Origin: Chloroflexota bacterium
GTDB taxonomy: Bacteria > Chloroflexota > Anaerolineae > Caldilineales > Caldilineaceae
Assembly: GCA_016861025.1 (NCBI GenBank)
Contig: BOKO01000008.1
Span: forward strand, 124,001 to 188,000
DNA length: 64,000 nucleotides
Direction: 5' to 3'
Shown: positions 28,366-37,742 of the stretch, piece after piece
How positions within the stretch are numbered: the stretch's first letter is position 1
Layout of the letters: each line of letters begins with the position of its first letter
Translations under genes and position numbers: made by a program
Notes under the pieces: model-generated
Told to the model about the DNA's origin: nothing
Seen by the model: the letters and a program-made list of their open reading frames with translations, nothing else
Database searches by the model: none

Positions 28366-30414
28366 TTACCGGGGCTGAATCCCCGACACTTCCACGGTGA
28401 CGGTCGCACCGGTTCTGCCTGCGCTGTTGTACGCTTCCAGCCGGTACTCATAGAGACCGCGGTCGCCGGGGCAGTCGCTCTGTTCGCCGTTGCCCGAGCC
28501 GCCGCCGATGCCGCTGCCGTTGCGGATCAGGTCAACGCCGTCGGCGTCGTCGGTGCGCCACTCCAGCCGCACACATTGGCCCATGTGGATGCGGTTCTCG
28601 TTGACCGAGAAGCGTTCGATACGCGGCTCGCGCTGCGGCGGTGGGGGCGGCGGTGCGTAGCGCACTTCGATGGTCACCTGGCGTGAGTCCTCACCGCCGT
28701 CATACTTGATGACGCGCAGCGTGTAGGTCTGCGTGCCGCCGGGGCAGACATCGCGCGCGCTGACGCCGGGCACACCTTCGTTGTCCAGATAGACTTCACG
28801 CACGTTGCGCACATCCCAGCGCAGGGCAGTACACTGACCGCCGTCGATGCTGTAGTTATCCGCCCAGAAGTTGATGCTGTAGTCCGGGGCGCCGCTGACG
28901 TTGATCGTGATCGGGAACTCCTGCACACCGCCGTCTTGTCGGGTGACGCGCAAGACGTAGGTGGTCGTGCCGCCTGGGCAGACGTTGCGCGCATCGTGGC
29001 CGCCCACACCCTGGGCATTGCCGCCCTCCACAAAGTAGACCGCGGCGACGTTGTCCACGTCCCAGCGGATCGTGGTGCATTGCCCGGCGCTGATCCAGTC
29101 GGCGTCGGCGCGCAGGTTCGGGTTGACCTCAGCCGGTGGGGGCGGCGGCGGCGGGTTGGGGTCGGGCACCTGGATGCCTACCCAGGTCACTTCGCCGAAA
29201 TATTGGTGGGCGCTGTTGCGCATCTGCCAGAAACCCTGGAAGGTGCCGTAGGTCTGTGGCGCCTGCAGTTGGGCGTAGATGTCCACCGTCTCGCCGGGCT
29301 GGACAGTGCGTCCCACCGGCACAGCGCTGCCACCCATTGCCGCCTCGATGCGGTTGCCGTTGACGTATGCCAGGGCAAAGTCCGGCTCCCACGCGCAGGT
29401 GCCGGAATTCTGCAGCCGCCAGCCTTTGGAGAACTGCTGCCCCGGCGCCATGATCGGCGGCGCCGTCATGTTGGCGTCGTCGAGGTTGAGGTCGGCAACG
29501 TAGGTCATGCTGTGAATGCACGGCGCCGGCGGCGGTTCGGCGACGACGATGTTTTCGACAACAGCAGTCTCTTCGTCCGGCGTGACGCTGTTGGCGTTGA
29601 CCTGCAGGTAATACTGTACAAGCTGCGCAAACGCGCCGCTGCCCTGGATATTCAGCAACGCCTGGTTCAGCTCGGCGGTGAGATTGGAGCCTTTGGGCGT
29701 GGCGATGGCAAATTGCTGTTTGTAGAAATTCTCGCCGGCAAGGCGCACGGTGTCGCTGTTCTGGCGCAACGCCACCGCCGCGGTCTGCTGTCCCATCAGC
29801 CCGATGTCCAGCGCGCCGGCGCGCAGGTCGCGAATGATCGCGCTCGGCGTGCTGTAGGTGATCAGGTCTTCCTGTTTGATGTAGCCGGGGTTGACCAGTT
29901 GTTTTTGCGCCCACGCCTGAAAGGTCGTGCCGCGCTGCACGCCGACTTTGGCGCCGGCCATGTCGGTGGCGGAGCGCACGTTGCCCTCGAAGGATGGCCC
30001 AGCCAGCGCCGAAGTCTCACCGACATAGTAGATGTTGGTGAAATCCACGATCTCCTGGCGTCCTGGCGTGACGGAGATGGCAGCGATCGCGGCGTCCACC
30101 TGGCCCAGGCGCAGCGCGTCGAGCAGACCGTCGAACGCGTAGTCCTTGAACTCGACCTGCACGCCCAGTTCCGCGCCGATCGCCTTTGCCAGCGCAATGT
30201 CGAAGCCATCCAGCTCGAACTTGCTGTTGTAGAACTCAAAGGGCGGATAGTCCGCCGCTGTGCCAAAAACCAACGTGCCCGTTTCCTTCACCTGCTGCCA
30301 GTGATCGGCGGGCGTCTGCTGCTGACGCGGCGCTGCCAGCAGCATCATCGGCGCCATTGCCGCCATCATCGCAATGAAGGCAAACCACGGGCGCCAGTCA
30401 CTAAAACGTTTCAT
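28366..30414 (-). CDS. Exported solute-binding protein fused to NBR1-like and Ig-like domains
   Basis: 682 aa. Signal-like N-terminus (hydrophobic ~11-27, AAPRQQ). Residues ~43-275 form a type-3 periplasmic-binding domain: GTLVFGTAADYPPFEF, FDIALAKAIGAELG, VDAAIAAISVTPGR. These domains usually bind amino acids. Next comes an NBR1-type FW domain (~325-420, FSKGWRLQNSGTCAWEP, GTFQGFWQMRNSAHQYFG) and proline linkers. Three Ig-like repeats follow, each with a GQC...L.W / CPG.....Y.LRV pattern; the paired cysteines are probably disulfides. No permease or ATPase for amino-acid uptake is adjacent, so sensing or surface binding is as likely as transport. The start at 30414 has GGAGG seven bases upstream. 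Confidence 0.85.
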   Translation of the reverse strand: MKRFSDWRPWFAFIAMMAAMAPMMLLAAPRQQQTPADHWQQVKETGTLVFGTAADYPPFEFYNSKFELDGFDIALAKAIGAELGVQVEFKDYAFDGLLDALRLGQVDAAIAAISVTPGRQEIVDFTNIYYVGETSALAGPSFEGNVRSATDMAGAKVGVQRGTTFQAWAQKQLVNPGYIKQEDLITYSTPSAIIRDLRAGALDIGLMGQQTAAVALRQNSDTVRLAGENFYKQQFAIATPKGSNLTAELNQALLNIQGSGAFAQLVQYYLQVNANSVTPDEETAVVENIVVAEPPPAPCIHSMTYVADLNLDDANMTAPPIMAPGQQFSKGWRLQNSGTCAWEPDFALAYVNGNRIEAAMGGSAVPVGRTVQPGETVDIYAQLQAPQTYGTFQGFWQMRNSAHQYFGEVTWVGIQVPDPNPPPPPPPAEVNPNLRADADWISAGQCTTIRWDVDNVAAVYFVEGGNAQGVGGHDARNVCPGGTTTYVLRVTRQDGGVQEFPITINVSGAPDYSINFWADNYSIDGGQCTALRWDVRNVREVYLDNEGVPGVSARDVCPGGTQTYTLRVIKYDGGEDSRQVTIEVRYAPPPPPPQREPRIERFSVNENRIHMGQCVRLEWRTDDADGVDLIRNGSGIGGGSGNGEQSDCPGDRGLYEYRLEAYNSAGRTGATVTVEVSGIQPR

Positions 30415-30474
30415 GCAAATCCTCCACATTGAAATGGGTCAACCAGACCGCACAAGAACCAACGGCGCGCAAAC

Positions 30475-30514
30475 GCTGCCATCAGCCGACAATGAAACGC
30501 CGGCCAATGGCAGC
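30475..30514 (-). promoter_or_regulatory. Stem-loop in the solute-binding gene leader
   Basis: Perfect 8-bp stem gctgccat/atggcagc, with a 24-base loop containing a further imperfect stem. It lies between the 33-bp element copy 2 and the start codon. Confidence 0.35.
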
Positions 30515-30550
30515 AGCGCACCAAATGCAACGGTACTGGTAAATTGCGTG

Positions 30551-30583
30551 GCTGTCTTGAGCAAAAAAATACTAGTTTTGCGC
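30551..30583 (-). repeat. 33-bp conserved element, copy 2
   Basis: 30/33 identical to 28274-28306. It sits 137 bases upstream of the solute-binding gene start, almost the same distance as copy 1 from CotH. Confidence 0.6.
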
Positions 30584-30589
30584 GTGGTT

Positions 30590-30654
30590 TGTGTTGCGTA
30601 TTGCGTGGTGCGTGGCGTCACGTCGCAAACACGTAACACGCAACACGCAACACG
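30590..30654. terminator. gttgcgtg-repeat hairpin downstream of the MalT-like regulator
   Basis: Two 25-base arms (30590-30614, 30630-30654) made of repeated ttgcgtg / cacgcaa units can pair imperfectly. It ends three bases before the stop codon of the minus-strand regulator. A similar structure occurs at 48192-48234. Confidence 0.5.
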
Positions 30655-30657
30655 AAA

Positions 30658-33429
30658 TCAGCGATTGCGTTTGGCGTCGATGGCAATCAGTCCCAGCCGC
30701 TGCGCCTGGGCGACAGCGGCGCGGCGCGAGGTGACGCCGAGCTTGGCGTAGAGATTTGCCAGGTGGTTGCGCACGGTGTGGGGTGAGATCATCAGGCCAG
30801 CCGCAATCTCCTCGTTGGATAGTCGCTGCGCCAGCAGTTCAACAATCTGGAGTTCGCGGCGCGTAAGGGCTTCGCCGCCTGGCAAGGCAGATGTAGCGGC
30901 AGCGGGTTGATGGCGTTCGTTCGCCGGTGCGGCATCGCTGTCGACTGTGCTGTCGGCTGCGCCGATCAAATCCAACATGGCGCAGGCGGCGTCAGCGAAG
31001 GTTGGCGTAGCTGCCAGCCGGTGCAATAGCCGGGTCATGGCAGCGCGGTGTCCCATGAACAGCAGTGGCGCACGTTGCGCCGCCGCCAGGTTGACCGCCG
31101 GCCCCAGCAGCGCCAGGCTCTCCGCTTCCCTACCCTGGGCATACGCCGCCAGCGCCTGCAGCACCGTCGCTTCCAGATGAAACGCTGCATCGTGACGCTG
31201 GATCGAAGCCGCCGCCAGCTTCTCCAGCCCGGCATGCGCCTGCTCCAGCGCGGCAGGGGCGCCCTCCGCCAGCTTGCAGCGCGCCCAGATCAGACTCTCC
31301 AGCGGCTTGCCAACCACAATCGGCGGCATTGAACGGTCCTGCGCCCACGCCGACGCCGTCGCTTTGTCCCCCCGTAGCAGGGCAGCCAACGCCCGCAGCG
31401 CTTCGACCGTGCGCAGCATTTCGCGGCTGCCCTGTTGTCGCGCCAGCGCGTCCAGGCGGTCGAGGACAGCATCGGTGTGGGCGAGCCGTTCGGGCGCACG
31501 CACGCTGATCAACAAGAGATAGAAGTAAAGCTGCGTCAACAACACCGCCGCCCGCACCGCCTGCGGATCGGCGACGCTGGCGGCAAAATGGTTCTCCGCC
31601 AGGGCAAGCTGGTTGCGCATGCTCGCCACCACCCCCAGCACAGAGTGGGCAAAGCCCTGGCTCAATTTGAGGTCGCTCTCGACTGCCAACGCCAGATACA
31701 GTTGGCCTGAACGCTCTGCCTCATCGAGTTTCATGGTGTAGACATGGTGCAGGGTCAGCGCATTGAGCAGGCGCAGGGTCAGCGCGTCGGGGTGTAGTCC
31801 ACGCTCCTCCAACACATTTTCCAGCAGCAATTCCGTCTCGCGCAGACGCCCCTGCCAGCGGTAGACGCGCGCCAGGTTGATCAGAGCAAAGCCGCGCCCC
31901 TGAATGTGATCCGCCGGCAACAGGGTAAGCGCCCGCTCGGCGGCGGCTTGCTGTTCCGCCAGCGAAGCATTGGAGACCAGATAGTAGCTGCGCGCCGCGT
32001 AGATTTCACCTTCCACCGTCTGCACCGGCGTTACGCCCGCGCATCCCTCCGGTCGGCGCAGCAGGCGTTCGGCCTGGTCTGCCCGCGCGCGCATGACAGC
32101 CCACTGACTGCGCAGCTCCGCCAGCCAGCATTGCAGCATCAGCAGCGCCGGGCGTTCCGCTGCCAGCGCAGGCGGCAACAACCCCAGCAGATACTGGAGC
32201 AACTGGTTCTTTTCCTGACGATAGAGACTGGTCAACGCCAGTTCCAGCTGATCGGCGGCGCATTCCGGCAGACCCGCCGCCAGATACGCCTGCATACTCT
32301 CGGTGACGTAGCCATGCTCTGCATACCAGCCGGCCGCGCGCACTTGAAGCTGGTTGATCGCTGCGGCGCTGCGCTGCTGATGCAGCTGGCGGCGCAAGCA
32401 CGCCTGGAACTGCGGGTGATAGCGATACCAGCCTGCCTGTCCGGCGATCTCGGTGATGAAGAGATTGTCTTGCACAAGCTGACGGAGCAGCGCGGCGCTG
32501 TCACCGCATGAACCATCGACGCTGCGCACGGCGTCACACAACCCCGGAGTGAGCGACGACAGCAGCGCCGTGTCGAGCAGGAAAGTCAACACCTGCAACG
32601 GCAGCTTTGCCAACACTTCCTCGACCAGAAAATCAAACAAGTGATACTGGCTGCGCTGATCCGGGTCCGAAAGAGAGCGTGCATCTTCCCCTGATGCACG
32701 GGCAGCCAGCGTCAGCAGACGCAGACCGGCCACCCAGCCCTCGGTCTGCGTATGGAGCGATTGCACGGTTGCGGCGTCCACTGCGTGATCCCACAGGGTA
32801 TCCAAAAGCTGGCCGGCTTCGACGCGCGTGAAGGCAAGATGCTTCGCCTCGATTTCGGTGACTTCACCTTTTGTGCGCAGCCGCGCCAGTGGCAGCGGCG
32901 GCGTGGAACGCGAGATCAAGACCAGGTGGAGAGGGGGTGGCAGGTGACGCAGCAGCGCCGTCATCAACTGCTGAATCCCGGCGTCGTGGATGTGATGGTA
33001 GTCGTCGAGCACCAGCGTGAGCTGCTGCGGCAGCCCGGCAAGGTCAGCCAGCAACAGCGCTGCCAGTTGCTCCGGCGTCGGCATATCGACTTCGTGCAGG
33101 CTGGCAACCACCTGCCGGCACGCACCGGGCAGAGCGCGCTCGATGGCGGCGGTCAGGTAGGTGATGAAGGTGAAGAGGTTGTCGTCGCCCTCTTCGATGG
33201 CGTACCAGGCGACCAGCGGCGCTGGCTGGGCTTGCTGCGCCCTGGTCTGGAGCCAACTGACCACTGCCGTCGTCTTGCCGTAGCCTGCGGGCGCGCAGAC
33301 AAGCGTCACATGTGTTGATTGCGACGCCAGCCTCTCAACGACAGATGGTCGCATGACTACATCGCTGGCGAGAGCCGGCATGGCTAACCGGGCGGCGATG
33401 ATTGGGTGTTTGTATCCTAAGGTCACCAT
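30658..33429 (-). CDS. MalT-like LuxR-family ATP-dependent transcriptional regulator
   Basis: About 923 aa. A STAND ATPase begins ARLAMPALASDVVMRP, with Walker A APAGYGKTT (46-54) and LTLVLDDYHHI as Walker B. A long helical TPR-like sensor region (~400-830) follows. The C-terminal LuxR HTH (~860-920) includes LTRRELQIVELLAQRLSNEEIA and SPHTVRNHLANLYAKL. By analogy with MalT it would activate target genes on binding an inducer and ATP. Start at 33429 (MVTLGYKHP) gives a family-like N-terminus; a minus-strand TATACT box lies about 13 bases before it. The frame is open further up to 33525. Confidence 0.9.
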   Translation of the reverse strand: MVTLGYKHPIIAARLAMPALASDVVMRPSVVERLASQSTHVTLVCAPAGYGKTTAVVSWLQTRAQQAQPAPLVAWYAIEEGDDNLFTFITYLTAAIERALPGACRQVVASLHEVDMPTPEQLAALLLADLAGLPQQLTLVLDDYHHIHDAGIQQLMTALLRHLPPPLHLVLISRSTPPLPLARLRTKGEVTEIEAKHLAFTRVEAGQLLDTLWDHAVDAATVQSLHTQTEGWVAGLRLLTLAARASGEDARSLSDPDQRSQYHLFDFLVEEVLAKLPLQVLTFLLDTALLSSLTPGLCDAVRSVDGSCGDSAALLRQLVQDNLFITEIAGQAGWYRYHPQFQACLRRQLHQQRSAAAINQLQVRAAGWYAEHGYVTESMQAYLAAGLPECAADQLELALTSLYRQEKNQLLQYLLGLLPPALAAERPALLMLQCWLAELRSQWAVMRARADQAERLLRRPEGCAGVTPVQTVEGEIYAARSYYLVSNASLAEQQAAAERALTLLPADHIQGRGFALINLARVYRWQGRLRETELLLENVLEERGLHPDALTLRLLNALTLHHVYTMKLDEAERSGQLYLALAVESDLKLSQGFAHSVLGVVASMRNQLALAENHFAASVADPQAVRAAVLLTQLYFYLLLISVRAPERLAHTDAVLDRLDALARQQGSREMLRTVEALRALAALLRGDKATASAWAQDRSMPPIVVGKPLESLIWARCKLAEGAPAALEQAHAGLEKLAAASIQRHDAAFHLEATVLQALAAYAQGREAESLALLGPAVNLAAAQRAPLLFMGHRAAMTRLLHRLAATPTFADAACAMLDLIGAADSTVDSDAAPANERHQPAAATSALPGGEALTRRELQIVELLAQRLSNEEIAAGLMISPHTVRNHLANLYAKLGVTSRRAAVAQAQRLGLIAIDAKRNR

Positions 33430-33554
33430 ACCTGGGTGGAAGTATACCACATGAGTGGTTGCACCCGGTGTAGCTATCCTGGTTTGGGGCTGTCTCACGT
33501 TCAGGGCAGAAGGCGAGCGTCGCACTGGTCGAAATGAGCTTGATCACAAACACA

Positions 33555-33602
33555 GACTGGGCGGCTTGACCCGGATCGTCATCCGCATCAAGCCGCCCAG
33601 TC
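33555..33602. terminator. 15-bp perfect hairpin downstream of the VWA gene
   Basis: Arms 33555-33569 and 33588-33602 (gactgggcggcttga and its complement), with an inner cggat/atccg stem. It lies 38 bases past the stop codon of the VWA lipoprotein gene. Confidence 0.65.
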
Positions 33603-33639
33603 CAAGCCTGCGCTACGCGCCGCTACATCGCCGCCAACC

Positions 33640-35202
33640 TCATTCCTGTGCGGCCGCTGCCATTGTCACCAGACGCAGGAACTCGTTCACCGCTTTATCC
33701 TCGCTGCCTTCTGCCTCCGTGATCAGCCGGTTGATGCGGTCAACCTCGACCTGCAGCTCGTCCAGCGAGCTTTCGTAGGCGAACGGGCTGCCCTTGAGCA
33801 GTTCAGCGTACTCCGCCACCGCCACCGCCAGTTGATAGCGAGGCGCGCTGTCGGTGAAGGTAGTGTTCAGCTCTGCGAGCGAAGCAGTGCGCTCCAGCTC
33901 GATCACCTCGGCGGTGTCCGGCTCCTCCCAGCGCAGCCGCACGGTGATCGCCGTTTCCGTCGCATCGCCCATCCCTTCGACCGGTTCCACTTCGTAGAGC
34001 GCCGTCACGCTGTGCCCGACGCCGATCTCACCGGCATCGACCTCATCGTTGCGGAAGTCGTCATCCGCCACGTCGCGATTCTCATAGCCGATCAGCCGAT
34101 AGCGTGCAACCACGGCGGGGTTGAACTCCACCTGAATCTTGGCGTCCTTGCCGACCACCTGCAGCGTGCTGGGCAGCCGTTCGACAAAGATGCGGTGCGC
34201 TTCCTCCAGCGTATCGACGTAGGCGTAGAAGCCGTCGCCGTCATTCGCCAGTTGCTCCATGAGCGTGTCATTGTAGTTGCCCATGCCCACGCCGACAGTG
34301 GTCAGCGTGATGTCGCGCCCGGCGTACTCCTTGACAGTGCGCAGAATGGCGTCGGGGCCAGTGTTCCCCACGTTGGCGACGCCGTCCGAGATGAGCACAA
34401 CCCGGTTCACTGCGCCCGGTCGGAAGTGGCTGCTGGCGTGGCGATAGCCCTCAAAGAGACCCGCCTCTGCGTTGGTGGCGCCTTCCGTCGCCAGGCGTCC
34501 GATGGCGTTGAGGATGGTTCCCTTTTCCGCCACGCTGGTCATGGGCAGCACCAAACGGGCATCGCTGCCGTAGACGACAATCGCGACTTCGTCCGTTGGG
34601 CGCAGTTCGTCGACCAGCGTGTAGAGCGCCCGCTTCGCCAGTCCCAGGCGATTGTCGCTTGACATCGAGCCGGAAATATCGATCACAAAGGTCAGCGCCA
34701 CGTCCTTGCGTTCGTCCGCGGGGATGGCGTAGCTCTGGATGCCAACGCGCACCATGCGGTTGTTGGGGCGGTCGAGGAACGGTGTAGCGCCGCCGTCGAT
34801 GTAGATACCAAAGGTCGCTTCCCGCTCCGGGTTTGGATAGCGATAGTCGAAGTAGTTGATGAATTCCTCAGCGCGGATGCTGTCGCGCTCCGGCAGCAAA
34901 CCATCTTCCACATAGGCGCGCGCCACCGTGTAGGAGCCGGTGTCCACGTCCACGGCAAAGGTGGACAGGTTGTCCTTTTCCGCCGTTACAAAGCCGCGCA
35001 CGCCGTAGTCCTCGAAGAACATGTCGGTCGGTTCGGGCGGCAGTGCATAGGTCTGCGCTGGCTGAGCATAAGTGTAGCTTTCCACAGCCGGCGCCGCCAT
35101 TGACGCTCCCGTTGGCGGCGTTCCCGTGGTGCAGCCACTGAGCAGCAGCGCCGCCGCCGCGGCGGTAACAAGAAACCGAGTGAATAAGTGCTGGCGTTGC
35201 AT
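33640..35202 (-). CDS. VWA-domain lipoprotein (YfbK-like)
   Basis: 520 aa. Signal peptide with lipobox LLLSGC (Cys24). An N-terminal domain (~60-150, TFAVDVDTGSYTVARAYVEDG, EEFINYFDYRYP) precedes a von Willebrand A domain with an intact MIDAS motif DISGSM (175-180), T in ATEGATNAEAG and D in VLISDGVANVG. The C-terminal DUF3520-like part (~370-515) includes KDAKIQVEFNPAVVARYRLIGYENR. The domain binds divalent cations and usually mediates protein contacts at the cell surface. AAGGAGG precedes the ATG by seven bases. It is monocistronic, with a hairpin downstream. Confidence 0.9.
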   Translation of the reverse strand: MQRQHLFTRFLVTAAAAALLLSGCTTGTPPTGASMAAPAVESYTYAQPAQTYALPPEPTDMFFEDYGVRGFVTAEKDNLSTFAVDVDTGSYTVARAYVEDGLLPERDSIRAEEFINYFDYRYPNPEREATFGIYIDGGATPFLDRPNNRMVRVGIQSYAIPADERKDVALTFVIDISGSMSSDNRLGLAKRALYTLVDELRPTDEVAIVVYGSDARLVLPMTSVAEKGTILNAIGRLATEGATNAEAGLFEGYRHASSHFRPGAVNRVVLISDGVANVGNTGPDAILRTVKEYAGRDITLTTVGVGMGNYNDTLMEQLANDGDGFYAYVDTLEEAHRIFVERLPSTLQVVGKDAKIQVEFNPAVVARYRLIGYENRDVADDDFRNDEVDAGEIGVGHSVTALYEVEPVEGMGDATETAITVRLRWEEPDTAEVIELERTASLAELNTTFTDSAPRYQLAVAVAEYAELLKGSPFAYESSLDELQVEVDRINRLITEAEGSEDKAVNEFLRLVTMAAAAQE

Positions 35203-35580
35203 GATTTTCCTCCTTTAGGATGTTGAATTGCTCAATCTCACCAAGTCTCCATCTCACAAATCTGCCTTCATCATGACAGTTCCCATGTACATTGCAAGCG
35301 CCAGTTGTGTACCAGTCCGTGACGCGGCGGCTGTATCATTCAGTGCAACACAGTGTGGGACATGGTCTTTGGAGGAACACGGCTCCGGTCTACCCGGAAG
35401 CTGCGGTGGCAAACAACAGATGGTGTCGCGAACAGCATTCCCGCAGGTCATCGCCGCCGGCGTGACATATCTTTCTGCCAGGAATCTGCTGGTGGGTAAG
35501 CGCGGCTCACAGCCGCACGGCCTCGGTCAGCCCGAAACCTGCGGTTGTGAACCAGCAAGGCAGTGTGGTGGATAAGGGTG
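35203..35580. other. Intergenic region with a long imperfect hairpin
   Basis: About 380 bases without a gene. The part next to the oxidoreductase stop (35488-35556) forms an imperfect hairpin (gctggt/accagc outer, tcacagccgca/tgcggttgtga inner) and is the likely oxidoreductase terminator. The other end should hold the VWA promoter. Confidence 0.5.
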
Positions 35581-36612
35581 TCAGACGATCTTCAGTTCAA
35601 CCCTGGTTTTGGTGGTTGCGCTCTCGATGGCGCCAAAGACCATCGCCAGGCTCTTGATGTTGTCGGCGGCGATCGTTTCCGGCGTGGCGCCGGTGCGCAC
35701 GCAGTCGATGAACTCGCGGATGGCGCCGGCATGGCCGCCGCTGCGCGCGTCGGCGGGAGGCGGCGGCAGCTCCACGCTGTTCACGGTCGAGAAAAAGCCG
35801 CCGCGCGCCGCCACAACTTCCGCCTGAAAGCCGTCGGCGCCATCCCAACGCACGCTGCCTTCTGTACCTACGATGCGCCAGTCGCTTTCCCAGGTCGTGC
35901 GCAGCCCCTCGGCGCACCAACTGCCGCGATAGGTGAAGACAATGCCTTCGCTCATCTCGAAGATCGCCACGGCTGACGCGTCCTGCGCATACCATGAGCC
36001 GGCCGGATTCCATTCGTGGCAGTAGACCGCCAGCGGGTCGGCGGCGGCGATCAGCCGGGCGGCGTCGAAGGTGTGGATCGCCATGTCGAGCAGCAGCACG
36101 TGCGGCATGACGTCGCGAAAGCCGCCAAAGTGCGCGCCGATGTAGAAATCGGCGTTGACGGTCGTGATCTGCCCAATCGCGCCGGAACGCAGAAAGGCCG
36201 CCAGCCGGCGGATGTTGGCGTCGTAGCGCCGGTTCTGCATCACGGCGAAGAGCTTGCCCGACCTTGCGGCGGCGGCGACCATCTGCCGCGCCTCCGCCAT
36301 GCTTGCCGCCAGCGGCTTCTCGCCGAGCACGTGGCAGCCTTGCGCCAGCGCCATCAGCGTCACCGGCAGATGCGCCTCCGGCACGGCGCAGTCAAAGACG
36401 ATGTCCGGCTGCGTCTGCGCCAGCACCGGCTCCAGCTCGGCGCCGATCACCGCGTCCGTCCAGCCGTACTCGACGGCGCGGGTGCGCGCGGCGTCGGGGT
36501 TGATGTCGACGAAGCCGGCCATCGTCAATCCAGGGATGTCGCGCACTGCATCCAGCCAGGCGCGGCTGATGCCGCCGCAGCCGACCAGCACTGCTGTGAG
36601 TTGGGTAGTCAT
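35581..36612 (-). CDS. Gfo/Idh/MocA-family oxidoreductase
   Basis: 343 aa. N-terminal Rossmann fold with the NAD(P) motif VGCGGISRAW (10-19) and FVDINPDAA. The family's GEKPLA segment at ~96-101 carries the catalytic-region lysine. The C-terminal α/β domain has HVLLLDMAIHTFDAARLI, whose His/Asp residues are the usual substrate-site positions. It oxidises or reduces a sugar, inositol or related polyol with NAD(P); the substrate is unknown. It stands alone between two spacers rich in palindromes. Confidence 0.92.
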   Translation of the reverse strand: MTTQLTAVLVGCGGISRAWLDAVRDIPGLTMAGFVDINPDAARTRAVEYGWTDAVIGAELEPVLAQTQPDIVFDCAVPEAHLPVTLMALAQGCHVLGEKPLAASMAEARQMVAAAARSGKLFAVMQNRRYDANIRRLAAFLRSGAIGQITTVNADFYIGAHFGGFRDVMPHVLLLDMAIHTFDAARLIAAADPLAVYCHEWNPAGSWYAQDASAVAIFEMSEGIVFTYRGSWCAEGLRTTWESDWRIVGTEGSVRWDGADGFQAEVVAARGGFFSTVNSVELPPPPADARSGGHAGAIREFIDCVRTGATPETIAADNIKSLAMVFGAIESATTKTRVELKIV

Positions 36613-36998
36613 GTGTTCCGTTACTTTCTATTCATGCAAAGTTCTTTGGACGCAAGGACGCAGAGCCGCAGGGTGGACTTCATGTTCGGGGCACACAGCC
36701 TTCGATTCAAATCGAGGCTGTAAGCGGAAGTCGGCTCATGAAGATTAACAAATAGATTCGGTAATCGTAGATGCGGTTCTCAACCGCATTTCCCGGTCTG
36801 GCGAGAACGTGCGGCTAAGAGCCTTTGATTACCGGGTTATTTTGTTAATCCTCATAAGCCGACTGGACGCCGCCATGCCAGTCCACTTGAGTGGACTTGA
36901 GCTATCAGCCGGTGAATTGATTCACCGGTGCTCCTTCTCTGCGTTTCTCTGCGCCGTTGCGCCTTTGCGTCAAGATTGGCCGCGTTTCGCCTGGTTTC
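36613..36998. other. Intergenic palindrome cluster
   Basis: About 385 bases containing at least five inverted repeats: 36695-36721, 36729-36864 (long), 36771-36789, 36880-36897 and 36909-36928. There are also opposed gacgcaagg / cctttgcgtc units at the two ends. No coding frame is convincing. Confidence 0.6.
36729..36864. repeat. 136-bp inverted-repeat element (MITE-like)
   Basis: 38-base terminal arms (36729-36766 and 36827-36864), starting agtcggct and ending agccgact, match at roughly 30 of 38 positions. A smaller atgcggtt/aaccgcat hairpin lies inside. It encodes nothing. It could be a non-autonomous transposable element or a folded RNA element. Confidence 0.55.
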
Positions 36999-37742
36999 TC
37001 AAGCTGCCAGCGCCGGGCGTCCCGTCTGGTTCGACGGCGCCGCACGCCAGATGCCCTTGTAGGCGATCACGGCGATAGCGACATACGCCATCGTCTTGGG
37101 GATCATCAACATGCCAACCATCGGATTCTGTTGCACGAAGAAGATCACCGGCGCATAGCAGGCGTAGGAGACCAGGATCATCACGCCGATCCAGAAAAAG
37201 GTGCGGTCCTGCGCAGCGCGGGCATCGCGCAGGATCAACGCCGCCGCGCCCAGCCCGAGCAGCATCAACGGCAGGTTGCGGATCGTCGACCACGGCTGCG
37301 GCGGCACCACGCTCTCCCACGCATTCTGCGGCAGCGCCATCACCACCAGCCGCACCACCGCCGCCGCCAGCAGCAAGTACTCGAACCAGCCGTACTGCTT
37401 GTGAAAACGCACCCGCCAGGCATCCAGCACGAGCACGTAGAAAAAGGTCACGGTGATGGCGGTCGCCAGCGCGCCCAGCCCGACCAGGCTGACCGGCACG
37501 CCCAGGACGACCGGCGTCGCCTCCAGACCGCCCAGCGCGTAAGCCAGCACGCGAAAACCGACGTGCCCGGTGTCGCCGATCGCCAGCAGCGCAAACGCCC
37601 ACATCATGCGCCGCGCCGTGGGTCGGTCGTCGGACGCCACCGCATCCATACGCAGCGCCATCAACGCCACCAGCCACCACACGACGATCAAGTAGATCAC
37701 ATTGAACGAAATCTCCACCCACATGCGCATCGCTTCAGACAT
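36999..37742 (-). CDS. Unrecognised polytopic membrane protein
   Basis: 247 aa with about seven hydrophobic segments (for example YLIVVWWLVALMAL, FALLAIGDTGHVGFRVLAYAL, TVTFFYVLVL, FFWIGVMILVSYACYAPVIFF). There is no recognised catalytic motif. Conserved-looking polar residues inside helices (GDTGH, FRV) suggest a sensor or transporter-like protein, but no function can be named. AGGA lies about seven bases before the ATG. It faces a long upstream spacer that carries repeat copy 1. Confidence 0.75.
   Translation of the reverse strand: MSEAMRMWVEISFNVIYLIVVWWLVALMALRMDAVASDDRPTARRMMWAFALLAIGDTGHVGFRVLAYALGGLEATPVVLGVPVSLVGLGALATAITVTFFYVLVLDAWRVRFHKQYGWFEYLLLAAAVVRLVVMALPQNAWESVVPPQPWSTIRNLPLMLLGLGAAALILRDARAAQDRTFFWIGVMILVSYACYAPVIFFVQQNPMVGMLMIPKTMAYVAIAVIAYKGIWRAAPSNQTGRPALAA

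Noticed and set aside
28936..30432. 498-codon plus-strand frame
   Set aside because: Antisense to the solute-binding protein gene, which has signal peptide, domains and a good ribosome binding site.
30590..30654. Short repeats that look CRISPR-like
   Set aside because: Units are 7-8 bases, arranged as an inverted repeat without spacers; no cas genes.
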